Origin: Nelumbo lutea
Lineage: Eukaryota; Streptophyta; Magnoliopsida; Proteales; Nelumbonaceae
DNA length: 64,000 nucleotides
Reading direction: 5' to 3'
Assembly: GCA_022828595.1 (NCBI GenBank)
Contig: JAKGHH010000003.1
Location: forward strand, 52,503,759-52,567,758
Shown: one piece after another, positions 1 to 9,727 of the stretch
Layout: each line of letters begins with the position of its first letter
Position numbering within the stretch: the stretch's first letter is position 1
The notes under the pieces: generated by a model
The model's database searches: none
The model's input: only the letters and a program-made list of their open reading frames with translations
Told to the model about the DNA's origin: nothing
Program-made: the position numbers and the translations under genes

Positions 1-46
1 GTTTAGTTTTCTGCTGAGGATTTAATCACGCTTATCTACTTCACAG

Positions 47-1489
47 CTATCCTCTGAATGATGCTGCAGAAACAGTAAATGAAATTGGCTCTTCTATGAC
101 AAAGGTTATGGGAGGAACGAGTGGGATCATGTAATGTATTCACCTTTATCCTAAATTTAGTTTGGAGTCAATATCTGGAAGTTGAAAACCTCCTAGTGTC
201 CATATGATTGCAATTATCTCCAGATGTTAAGGTTCATCTAGTGGTTGGTTGTAATCATCTCTTAATCTTTTGCTCCATGTGCAGATATGATATATTCTGT
301 AAGGCGGCATATGCAAAGTTGAAAGAAAGCACTTCACCAGTGGTTACAGCCAAACAATGTAAGAAACATTTCTCCTTTGATAAGTTTGATCATGAGCACC
401 TCAGTTAACAGTTATCTTGCTCCAGGGGTTGATGCACTTGAAGCATCCATTGCTGCAGTCAGTAAATATGGAGGGGCAAGAGCTGGTTATCGTACACTGT
501 TGGATGCCCTTATTCCAGCATTGGAAGTTCTTCGAGAGGTGATCAATTGTTACTGTGCTTTTTTTTATCTTCTGTGGTTTAGTAGTTTATATTGATTATC
601 CATTTCATGAACAGAGACTAGATGCAGGAGATGATCCTGTCGTTGCTTTTGTTCTCTCATCTGAAGCAGCACTGAGTGGTGCAGAGTCTACCAAACACAT
701 GCAAGCACAGGTAAGCTTTCAGTGCCACCCTTTTCATATCTTTGTGCATTGTTGAAAGCAATTTTCCACAGGAATAAGTGAACGGTGTTGTGCAAGGTGC
801 CAACCGGTTGGTTGGCAAAGTCTCCTGCTGATTGAGCGGGGACTTAGAATCGAAACCCACCTGCACTGGGTTCCGGGGGGGGGGGGTTGTTATGGGTTTG
901 GGGGATGGGCTATTCCCCATTGTGTAGCCCCCTTGAGCAAAAAATAAGAGAAAAGTAAACTCGTTATATATGATACCTTATTGTGAACCATTGCTATTGT
1001 TTCCGGTGGTGCTAGCCCATATAGTAGCGGTGATCATTTCAGCTCAGCCCGGGCCCCGCCCACCCCGCCCACATATAACTAAACAAATATACTTTTTCTG
1101 ATGATTTAAATGTGTACTTTATATGTACTGTATTATTTTATGTTATATTATAATGCATATACATTGCTTTTAGTTCCTTATCAAAACAAAATACATTTGA
1201 AAACTACTGACAGCGTTGCTTTTGTAGGCCGGTCGTTCGTCCTATATACCTACGACTCATCTGAACGTCTCCAACTAAATCTTTTCAAATGCATATACAT
1301 TGCTTTTAGTTCCTTATCAAAACAAAATACATTTGAAAACTATTGACAGCGTTGCTTTTGTAGGCCGGTCGTTCGTCCTATATCTCTGGCGAGATCCTTG
1401 CATCTGCTCCAGATCCAGGAGCCATGGCTGCAGCGGCATGGTATAGAGCAGCAGCCTTAGCCGTAAAAAGAAAATTTCAAGCTTCATAA
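47..1489 (+). CDS. DAK: Dihydroxyacetone kinase, last five exons (DhaL domain), 5' part outside window
   Basis: Five exons can be joined in one frame: 47-130, 285-358, 426-538, 615-710 and 1364-1489 (stop TAA 1487-1489). All introns are GT-AG and split codons rejoin sensibly, for example t|gg gives Trp at 358/426. The peptide contains YPLNDAAETVNEIG, MGGTSGI, KYGGARAGYRTLLDAL, RLDAGDDPVVAF, SSEAALSGAESTKHMQAQ and a final AGRSSYISGEILASAPDPGA. These are hallmarks of the C-terminal ATP-binding DhaL domain of plant dihydroxyacetone kinase, which phosphorylates dihydroxyacetone and related ketoses in the cytosol. The N-terminal DhaK domain and earlier exons lie left of the window. The last intron (711-1363) is the odd part: its acceptor region is duplicated (see 1152-1383). 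The domain call is strong; exon edges are inferred from splice consensus and family similarity. Confidence 0.9.
1152..1383 (+). repeat. Direct duplication of last-exon splice acceptor
   Basis: About 96 bp at 1152-1247 recurs at 1288-1383 with one mismatch, 136 bp apart. Each copy holds the end of the intron, the acceptor (ttttgtag) and the first 20 coding bases of the last kinase exon. The upstream acceptor is at 1227/1228 and the functional one at 1363/1364. Confidence 0.95.
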
Positions 1490-1894
1490 CCGGGAGAGTA
1501 TGGCTACTGAAACTCTCACTACATCTCCTGGTCTTCTGTTGGGTTAAACAGGAAAATTTTGTGCAGATTTTTGCGCGCGTCTTGTTTTTTTTTTTTTTTT
1601 TTAACTCATTAGGCTTTCCGTTTATGCAGTTGTGCATATAGCTGAGAGAGCGAGAGCTTCGTCTCTATATGTCATAAAATGTCTGATTTGAAGAACGCAT
1701 GCATCAAAGAGTTTACACTACTTGGAGAAGAAAAGAACAATGCCGAGGCATTGAAAAATCCGATGCGTTTGTCATCCTGATTCTTGTTAGGGACGGTTAT
1801 TAGATTATCGTTCATTCAACTTCAGATGCTACAAACAGAAGCTTGTATTTTTGGTCTGGGGATGCAACACACTCTTGGAATAGTTCAACGAATC
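1490..1894. other. 3' flank of the kinase gene
   Basis: Presumed 3' UTR and flank, with a long T run near 1580-1602. No gene or recognisable element was seen. Confidence 0.5.
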
Positions 1895-2062
1895 CATCAG
1901 ATCAGACCCGGTTGTCTTGAGAATCGATAGGTTCGGTTCTGGGTCTAAAAATTATAGACTCTATTGGTTCTGGTTCAATTCCAGATCCTCAATATTTTAT
2001 GTCGGGTTGGTTTCAGTTCTAGCTGGTCCCAGCCCTAGACCCGACCCATTGACAACCCTATT
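1895..2062. repeat. Degenerate GGTTCGGTT-type repeat, probably non-autonomous hAT relic
   Basis: Imperfect reiterations of ggttcggttctgggtc-like words are seen, ending in cattgacaaccctatta. The reverse complement of this end (TAGGGTTGTCAATGG) resembles the ends of other elements in the window. No clear partner end or target duplication was found. Confidence 0.4.
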
Positions 2063-2279
2063 AGTAAGCAATAATATATTAGCATTTAAAACTTAATTTT
2101 ATGACTTCAAATTCAGATCGGGGTTCCTCTAGGAATAGTTAATTTGGTGTAGATGGTACAGTTAATAAAATACTCTAGGGGCCGCCTCTATCCGGAAAAA
2201 AAATTTTCTTTGGCAAATGATCTTAAAATAATTGTCAAAAAAAAAAAAAAACTCAGATTGGGGATGAGTAAAGATCCAA

Positions 2280-2775
2280 GTTGCACTTTCTGGGGCCTAT
2301 TGGACCAAGAAATGCACCATCAAATGACTGATCTAAATTGGGATCTAGAGAGTTGGTGGATGAAGTTTATTGACGAAAAAATGAACCAAAAATATCACAG
2401 GAGAGTTGAATTTGCATCAACCTTCTTCTGGCGTCGAAAGCAAATATTGGTCCCCACATGAAATAGTTCATAAAGCCAAGAACTATGTGATTTGAGTACA
2501 TTGAAGTCAATGAACCAGCTAATAAGGATCAAAAGGATGATCTCAAATCAGTTGAATTGGATCCATTGGCTTCCCCCGGAGCCAGGTACTATTAAAATCA
2601 ATTTTGATGCGAACAGCCAAAGAAAATAGAGGCCACGCCTTTGGATATATAATCAAGAATCATAGTGGGGAAATGCTAAAAGCTGAAATGTAGGCTCTTC
2701 TTGAGATTCATCTATTATCATCGAAGGTGACTCCCTTCTAGCAATCAAATGTCTACAAGAGGTTGTTGGAAGGTG
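2280..2775 (+). pseudogene. LINE relic, RNase H-like domain
   Basis: Fragments in broken frames read LPPEPGTIKINFDAN and then IIEGDSLLAIKCLQEVVG. This is the pattern of the RNase H-like domain at the end of plant LINE ORF2 (PP.G..KINFD; EGDS). Several stops and frame changes make it dead. The upstream part (SWWMKFIDEKMNQ, STFFWR) fits the linker before that domain. It is a relic, not a host gene. Confidence 0.55.
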
Positions 2776-2784
2776 CCGTGGACA

Positions 2785-3106
2785 TGTCGTTAATTATTAA
2801 AATACTGTATTATTAATTATTGTTAATTATTAAAATACTGCTAACTGTTAATAAATACTATATTTATAAAAATACTATAATTATTGAAAATATGGTTAAT
2901 TAACAGTATTAAAATACTGAAATAATTAAAAATAGTATAATCATTAACATTGTTTTTAACCGTTAATTATTAAAATACTGTAATTATTAACAGTTAACAG
3001 TATTTATTAAAATACAGGTAATTATTAAAAAACTGTTAATTATTAAAATACTGTTAACTGTTAATAAATACTGTATTTAAGAAAATACTATAATTAACGT
3101 CCACTC
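2785..3106. repeat. AT-rich tandem array built on ttaattattaaaatactg
   Basis: About 320 bp of very low GC made from variants of ttaattattaaaatactg and gttaactgttaataaatac, with several units inverted (cagttaacagtattta). It directly abuts the polypurine tract of the copia relic at 3107, so it sits where that element's LTR should begin. Confidence 0.85.
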
Positions 3107-4720
3107 CCTCAAGCTGAATAGGGGAGTGGACGTTCAGCTTGTCTCTAAGCGCAACAAACTGAGAAATAGGAAGGCTGTTTACCATGTCTCTAAGCATAGC
3201 AAACTGAGAAATAGGAAGGCTGTTTACCTTGTCTCTAAGCATAGCAAACTGAGAAATAGGAAGGCTCTTAGTTAAAACATTAGCAATTTGTGCACTAGAG
3301 GGGAGGTAACAAACAATCAACAAGCGACAGTGTACCAGATCAACGGACAAATTGGAAATCTACTTCCACATGTTTGGTTCTTACTTTGAATACAGGATTA
3401 GCAGCTATTACAGAGTACCCACATTGTCACACCACATGATGGGGGCTGAGGGAGAGAAGACCTTCAGCTCCTTGTGTAAATGCTGAATCCAGATGACTTC
3501 AGTAATGGCTAAGGCAATGGTGCGAAGCTCGGCTTCTATACTGGAGCGTGCTATTGTGTGCTGTTTCTTGGCACTCCAGGAGATTAAATTGGGACCCAGA
3601 AAGAGAGTGAAGCCGCTGGTGGAGTTGGTGGAGCACCTGTCATCGGGGCAGCCAACCCAATCAGTGTCAGAGAAGGCTTGAAGCTAAAAAGTAGAGGGAC
3701 GAATTCGCAAATCATGAGATATCGTCCCTTTTAGATACCATAAGATCCTTTTTACAACTGCCCAATGTGTTGTGGTATGAGAAGAGAGAAATTGACATGT
3801 CTTGTTAACAGCAAAGGCAATGTCAGGTCGAGTCACCATTAAGTATTGAAGGGAACCAGCGATACTGCGGTATGTAGAAGGATCAGGTAGAAGTTCTCCA
3901 TCATTCTTGGATAAATGACAACCAACTCCAAGTGGAGTCTTCATTGCCTTAGCGTCAACTAACTCAGCCAAAAAAAAAGCAAATCACCTAGATCCTTCAA
4001 TACAAAACACTTTGAGAGGTCTGAAATGAGAGATTGTATAGCAGAGGGCTTGTTCCTCGTAATTATAATGTCATCTACGTATGCAAGGACGTAAATGGTG
4101 GTGTCACTTGAATAGTAGAGAAACAAAGAGGGGTCACAAGTAGAACCTTGAAAACCCAACTTCAAGAGATGTGAATATAGCTGAAAAAAACAGGCCTATG
4201 GGGCCTGTTTAAGCCCATATAAAGCTTTGTGCAATTTACACACAAAATTGGGTCGAACTGGGTCCACAAACCCAGGGGGTTGGGCCATATAGATATCTTC
4301 ATCAAGGATGCCATGTAGGAAAGCGTTATGCACATCCAATTGCTTAATGGACCAGTCTTTGGAAACCGCAATAGAGAGAACAGAGCAAATGGTCATAGGC
4401 TAGATCACAGGGCTGAAGGTGTCAGTGTAGTCAAAGCCGTATTGTTGAGTAAAACCACGAGCAACTAAACGGGCCTTGTAACGGGCCAGAGAACCATCAG
4501 AGTTGCGCTTCAGTTTAAAGATCCATTTGCACCCAACGATATTAGCACTAGGTTTAGGGGGAACCAACAACCATGTACCATTTTTTATTAAGGCATCATT
4601 CTCAGATTGCATGGCAGCACGCCATTCTGGAATCTTACTAGCAGTGGCATGAGAAGATGGTTCAGTAGGGGCATTGGTAGTAAGAAGAGCACGAGGCAAG
4701 GCATGACGAGCTCTGTGTGT
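3107..4720 (-). pseudogene. Ty1/copia pol relic: reverse transcriptase and RNase H
   Basis: Read on the minus strand from 4720 down, in several frames. RT start: [44 protein letters not shown] and [10 protein letters not shown] (4400-4699). RT middle: [11 protein letters not shown] and QPPGF (4196-4396). Catalytic motif: YVDDIII (about 4070). RT end: TRPDIAFAVN and LKGT (3684-3971). RNase [16 protein letters not shown] and SSIEAE (3420-3680), then AQIANVLTKSLP (about 3260). The order RT then RNase H with a YVDD box identifies copia. Gag, protease, integrase and the 5' LTR are missing. At the low end a polypurine tract (minus cagcttgagggagtgg) follows the coding end. Stops and frameshifts make it inactive. 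Confidence 0.9.
3141..3266 (-). repeat. 45-bp unit repeated three times inside copia RNase H end
   Basis: The word gtctctaagc starts at 3141, 3186 and 3231, an exact 45-bp period. The repeat is in frame and triplicates a 15-residue block containing LPISQFAMLRDKVNS (minus strand). The units differ by a few bases. Confidence 0.95.
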
Positions 4721-4873
4721 TGTGTAGAAGGAGCAACTATGGGAGCACGCTGAAGCACATCTTATAGGGGGAGAACCTTACGTGGTGGTGTATCACTATC
4801 AACCACAATGGCAGAAGCCACATTAATTAGTGGAGGGTGCAACAACTGGAGAGGTGGCCCCATAAATCTTGGG

Positions 4874-5239
4874 TGAAGTACCAAGAAAAAGAATTCTTCA
4901 CTGAATAATTAAGAGAAAACTCAATATCAAAAAACCATCTTAACATTCCCCTAACTATTCTTTATATAGGCATACACCCTTATGGTTCCTACAAGAAAGC
5001 TTTTTAATCTATGAAAATGCTCAATAATAGAATCCTACTAAAATTCCTCAAAAAGAAAGTCTTAATTGAACGAAAATTCAGAAATCATGATCTAATACTA
5101 ATTTGGTAATTTCACTAGCTTGGTAAATTCAAACTAAGAAATTCCGTGTTGGCACTATCTTGGTAAATTTGAACTAAGATGGAAATTCCATGTTGGCGCT
5201 AACTTAGTAATTGATTATTCAGTTGGATTAGTGATGTCA
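4874..5239 (-). mobile_element. Ty3/gypsy family A, truncated 3' LTR
   Basis: This stretch matches about 6690-7123 closely (for example cttaacattcccctaactattctttatata and gaaatcatgatctaatactaa). It lacks the outer end because the copia relic adjoins at about 4870. It holds a shortened version of the 44-bp tandem repeat seen at 6907-7100. The inner boundary is set at the last common gtgatgtca and is approximate. Confidence 0.7.
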
Positions 5240-5930
5240 TTCAAACTTCTTATGTGTCTTGGAGTGGTCCCAACTTGCATAGAACTTATTGGCCTTCTCA
5301 TGTACTGCACATCCTTCCCGAGTTGGGAAGAATCCGTCATCAGATTCAAATCATCATTTGATTGATTGTAAATATATAGTACCGAGTGTTTGACATTCAA
5401 AACATCATGGGTACATATATGGTTGGGTAGCTTTAGTCTATAAGCATTCTCATTAATGACTTCAACTATATATGGTCCAACCTCCTTGGTGCCATCTTTC
5501 CTCGTTGCCCAACCGGTAGGCGTTCCTCTGTTAAAATGGCCCAAACATAGCCTTCCGCATCAAATACTACTTTCCTCCTATATGTATTAAAATGAATCTT
5601 CAAAAACCAACTTTGTAAATGTTTACTCAATTGGTCTGAATTCCGTATTGCATCATTCTCCCCAAGTTGGAGAGAAATCAACATCGGATTCATGTTACCG
5701 TTTAAGAGGCTGCCAACATATGTTGTTGCACTTCCACTGCACTTCTTTGTTTCTAACTCATTGATAGACAATTGGTGATGTAAGCCTCCAATACGAATTG
5801 AGATTTCTTTATTGTATATCTTAAATTTTGAAGTATATTTCTTGCATTTCACAGAACCTAAATATTCTTTTATTGACCCTTTTGAACATTGCAAGAGTGT
5901 TTGCCAATGAGAAGCTTCATAGACATGCAT
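5215..5930 (-). pseudogene. Ty3/gypsy family A deletion fusion: internal segment joined to post-integrase tail
   Basis: The minus-strand frame 5930-5466 (154 codons) starts with a segment of unknown role (MHVYEASHWQTLLQ). It then passes into RKVVFDAEGYVWAILTEERL, which is the region after integrase in Ty3/gypsy polyproteins. The next frame (5544-5215) carries KEVGPYIVEVINENAYRLKL and THDVLNVKH, the usual end of such polyproteins. Protease, RT, RNase H and integrase are absent between gag and this tail, so the copy is an internal-deletion derivative. The same tail occurs at 7184-7432 in a second copy. Confidence 0.75.
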
Positions 5931-6084
5931 GTAGACAATGTGATCATAATCCCCAAGATGATAAGTATTATCTCCATCATATTGAAATTCATAATGAATG
6001 ATGGCATATTCCTCAGTAATTGGTTCTTCATCATAGATCAGAGGTTTGTTCCAACTAACAAGTTTCTCTTAAAGAGATATTTTT

Positions 6085-6600
6085 GAGGACGAATATAATT
6101 ATGGGATAGAAATTTGGACTTCATCTTTGCCTTGAGTTTCTCCTATGTCTTAATCTTTTTTTTGCGTCTTCTCTATCGCATAACCTTCAATTGGTGCCAC
6201 TTTGTTGCTGCTCGTCCTCTAAGCCAAGTGGTTATTAAGGACATGATCTTATTTTTCGGAACTTCCTTGAATTCAATGATTTCTTCTACCACAAAGAGCC
6301 AATCCATGAATTCTTCTAGAGTCATGCCTCCTTGGAATTCTGGGATCTCAACATTGAGATTTGTTTCCCACCGTCTTTGGTCACCACCCGCAACTACAAC
6401 CGATCTAGTTGCCTACCTTGATGATGAAAGGGAACGTGTGGAGATACCTGTGTCAGAGTTGTTGTCTTCTCGCAACAATTTCAACTCCTGAGTAAGTGTC
6501 TTGACTTGTCTTCTCAGCTCCGCTATGTCTCCTTGTGTTTTATTGTTGGTTCCTACTCCATGATGTGAGCAACTTCATAGGAACCATAATTTGAATAAGG
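6085..6600 (-). pseudogene. Ty3/gypsy family A gag relic
   Basis: Reading down from 6600 on the minus strand gives DIAELRRQVKTLTQEL (coiled coil), then VEIPEFQGGMTLEEFMDW, FKEVPKNKIMSL and LRGRAATKWHQL. This is the order seen in Ty3/gypsy retrotransposon gag. Frame breaks and stops interrupt it. It lies directly downstream of the primer binding site at 6612-6623, as expected for gag. Confidence 0.8.
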
Positions 6601-6611
6601 ATCAAACATGA

Positions 6612-6623
6612 GCTCTAATACCA
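6612..6623 (-). other. Primer binding site, family A
   Basis: Minus-strand TGGTATTAGAGC, one base different from the common plant initiator tRNA-Met site TGGTATCAGAGC, two bases inside the LTR end at 6626. Confidence 0.85.
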
Positions 6624-6625
6624 AA

Positions 6626-7123
6626 TGGCATAGTACGGAAACGAAACACATTGAGAAAAGCTTCAAAGAAAAGAGCAGAAGTCAAAGTACGAGGAAGAAG
6701 ATTTCTTTACTAAAAAATTAAGAGAATATTTAATATCAAAAAACTATTTTAGCATTCCCCTAACTACTCTTTATATAAGCATACACCCTTATGGCCCCTA
6801 CAAGAAAGCTTCCTAATCTATGAAAATATTCCACAATAGAATCTTACTAAAACTCTTCAAAAAGAAAGTCCTAATTGAACAAAACTTCAGAAATCATGAT
6901 CTAATACTAATTTAGTAATTATGAACTAGAATAGAAGTCCTATTCTAACACTAGCTTGGTAAATTCGAACTAAGATAGAATTTTCGTGCTAGCACTATCT
7001 TAGTAAATTCAAACTAAGATAGAAATTCTGTGCTAACGCTAACTTGGTAACTTCAAACCAAAATAGAAGTTTTGCATTGGCACTAACTTGGTAATTGATT
7101 ACTCGATTGGATTAGTGACGTCA
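6626..7123 (-). mobile_element. Ty3/gypsy family A LTR
   Basis: Starts tggcatagtacgg next to the primer binding site. It is homologous to 4874-5239 and contains the 44-bp tandem repeat. It serves as the 5' LTR of the copy to its left and the 3' LTR of the copy to its right. The right boundary (gtgacgtca) is approximate, because family homology continues into the coding tail. Confidence 0.7.
6907..7100. repeat. 44-bp tandem repeat, about 4.4 units, in the LTR
   Basis: Unit starts at 6907, 6951, 6995, 7039 and 7083, an exact 44-bp period, built on ctarcttggtaaattcaaactaagatagaa-like sequence. The partner LTR has a shorter, rearranged version at 5098-5215. Confidence 0.95.
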
Positions 7124-7548
7124 CCTGAGATTCTTATGTGTCTTGGAATGGTCCAACCTTGCATAGAACTTATTGGCCTTCTCCTATACTGCATCATCCT
7201 CCCTAGGTTGGGAAGAATTCGTCCTCGGAATCAAATCATCATTTAATTGATTGCTAACATATGGTACCAAGTGTTTTACATTGAAAACATCATGGGTATG
7301 TATATGACTAGGTAGCTTTAGTCTATAAGAATTTTCATTGATGACTCCATCTATCTCGTATGGTCCAACCTTCCTTGGTGCATCTTTCCTTGTTGCCCAA
7401 CCAATGGGTGTTCCTTTGTTAAAATGACTCAAACATAACCTCCCGCATCAAATACTACTTTCCTCTTATATGTATTAAGATGAGTCTTCGAAAACCAACT
7501 TTGTAAATGTTTACTCAATTGGTCCAAATCCCATACCGCATCACTTTC
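7124..7548 (-). pseudogene. Second copy of family A polyprotein tail
   Basis: Minus-strand GWATRKDAPRKVGPYEIDGV, RLKLPSHIHTHDVFNVKHL and TNSSQPREDDAV form the typical C-terminal end of a Ty3/gypsy polyprotein. It is homologous to 5240-5665. The homology stops at about 7548, where LTR sequence of family B begins, so the rest of this copy has been lost at that junction. Confidence 0.75.
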
Positions 7549-7972
7549 TTGGAACAACCCCCAAGCTGAGTAACTAATAAGGCAACTACTAACAGTGAAT
7601 CTCAACTAACTAGATTCATGAAATGCTCTATAAGACTCAAACTTAAAAACTAGAGAAAGCATAGAAAAACTCAAAAAGACTTGAAATTATGCATTTTTTG
7701 GAATTCCATAATCAAACTACATTCTCGAGAAGAATTAGCTACAGCTTTGCCTAGAGAATTCCGGATCCACTCCATTTGATGCATTAGAAAGTAGATTTCT
7801 AGAGTTTTTCAATTGGATATGTGAAATGCTCATCTTCAATGTGATACACCTACAAAATTGATTGTAAAATTGAACAAAATAATCCTATAATTGAATAGAT
7901 TCCAAATGAGTTTTGAGTTCAAATTCAAATTTGGATAAGCCCCCTTTTGTGTATAGAGACATTCCCATATCA
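7549..7972 (-). mobile_element. Ty3/gypsy family B 3' LTR, one end missing
   Basis: Matches 9310-9727 (gaacaacccccaagc to the terminal atca). About 170 bp corresponding to 9140-9308 are missing at the left junction with family A. Just beyond 7972 lies the polypurine tract (minus aggggagtt), confirming this as the inner LTR end. Confidence 0.8.
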
Positions 7973-9081
7973 AACTCCCCTGCTTGAAGAAGATTCATCC
8001 TCGATCCTTGGCAGCTTCATAAGAGTGACATACTATTATGCTTCCGTTGTGCTGCTTTGAGAATGGCATCTTATTAGGTAATTGATGGTGTAAGCCTTCA
8101 ATACGAATGCAAATTCCTTCACCACATTTTTTAGAATTTGAAATATATCTTCTACACTTAAAATAAGTCAATTATTCCTTTAGGCTATGTTTGGTTTGAA
8201 GGAAAAGGTAGGGAAAGGAAGGGAATGATGAGAAACCTATATGATGCTTGTAAAGGTTTCCCTACTTTTCCCTTCCTTTCCCTGCATTTTCCTTTAAACC
8301 AAACATAGCCTTAATGACCATTGTGAGCCTTGTGAAAATGTTTGCCAATAAGATCCACATAAACTTGTATGAGCGCAATGTGGTCAAGACCTCTAATATG
8401 ATAAAAGTTGTTCCATAATTTTGAAATTCAGTATAGATGATAGGAGTCCTGAGCAATGGACTGAAGACTTGAATACTTTTCAAAGCAAGACATTCTTCCT
8501 CAACATTTTCCTTCATATGGGTTGTGTTTAGTTTTGGCAAATGACAAGAAACCCTCTTTGATCAACATAGACAACTTTTTCTTCTTATTTCAACACCTGC
8601 TTAAATTGTGGATTTGGCATCCTCTTCAGCATCTTCTTCATCAAAGATTGGAGGACTATTCCGATCCACATATTTTTCCTCCATAGATATAATTAATGGA
8701 AGTGTGGCCACAAAAATTATAATTATAATCAACAATAATAATAATAAGATAATCAATAAATTCTTTTGATTTGATTTTACCTTCAAACTTTGGGTTTGCT
8801 ACTTTGATTTTAAAATCTTGTTGGAAACTATTGTTCTTTCAAGCATGACGATAAGGAAAACCCTCTTTGCACATTTCTTCACGATAGAAGGGGTTAGTCT
8901 CTTTTTCATCTTCATGAGAGAGTTCATCCTTCGAATCATCATGACTCAAGGCTTCAATGTGTTCTACACGTTGTTGGAGTTGTTGTACTTGCCTCTTCAA
9001 CTCGTCCATTTCAATATCACAAAGGTCTCGCTCTTGTAGAGGAGAATTACCATATCCACCAGAGACACACCCATGAACCAT
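7973..9081 (-). pseudogene. Ty3/gypsy family B internal remnant with gag start
   Basis: The minus frame 9081-8839 (80 codons, ATG at 9081) contains DIEMDELKRQVQQLQQRVEH, LSHDDSKDELSHEDE and NPFYREE. This acidic coiled-coil start is typical of Ty3/gypsy gag. Below it, 8314-8600 resembles the family A segment around 5875-6060 (tgtttgccaat, caatgtg). RT and integrase sequence is absent, so it is a deletion derivative. A MITE is inserted at 8183-8310. Confidence 0.7.
8183..8310. mobile_element. Tourist-like MITE, family 1, copy a (128 bp)
   Basis: Near-perfect hairpin with ends ggctatgtttggtttgaag and its inverse, flanked by TTA at 8180-8182 and 8311-8313. The homologous family A segment around 5860 shows the uninterrupted site. 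A 3-bp TTA/TAA duplication is typical of PIF/Harbinger MITEs. Confidence 0.92.
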
Positions 9082-9124
9082 TTGGGAAACTAGAAGCTTT
9101 GAATCTCAGAAAGGAAGGAACATT

Positions 9125-9136
9125 GCTCTAATACCA
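9125..9136 (-). other. Primer binding site, family B
   Basis: Minus-strand TGGTATTAGAGC three bases inside the LTR at 9140. Confidence 0.85.
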
Positions 9137-9139
9137 ATT

Positions 9140-9727
9140 TGATATCGGAAAAATCTCAGAAAATGGGGTTGAAGAGACAAAGAAAACATAGAGATAAGAG
9201 CAAAATAGTAGCAGAACTCAGTTCTCTGAGGAAAGCTAGAGGCCCAATTATATTCAACTCAAAATTCTGGACTCCCCTGTCCAGCATACTACAAGGCTTA
9301 TATAGACATACTTGAAACAACCCCCAAGCAGAGTAATTAATAAGGCAATTACTTACAATGAATCTCAATTAACTAGATTCATGAATTATTACTCTAGAAT
9401 ACTAAGGCTTAGAAACTAAAGAAAACATAGAGAAACTCAAATGACTCAGAATTATTCGGAATCCCATAGTCAAACTACACCCTCAAGAAGAATTAGCCAT
9501 AACTTCGCCTACAGAACTCCAAATACAATTCCGTTTGATGCATTAGAAAGTAGTTCTAGAGCTTTTCGTCTGGATATGTGAAATGCTCATCTTCAATATG
9601 ATACACCTACGGAATTGGCTGTAAAGTTGAACAAAAATCCTATGACTTAACAGTTCCCAGAGAAGTTTTGAATTCAAATTGAAATTTGGATAATTCTCCT
9701 TTTGTGAATGGGGTCATTCCCGCATCA
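9140..9727 (-). mobile_element. Ty3/gypsy family B 5' LTR (588 bp)
   Basis: Bounded by tgat...atca. It lies next to the primer binding site and is homologous to 7549-7972. On the minus strand it starts TGATGCGGGAATGACC and ends CCGATATCA. Confidence 0.85.

Noticed and set aside
3493..3681. Open frame on the + strand
   Set aside because: Antisense shadow of the copia RNase H.
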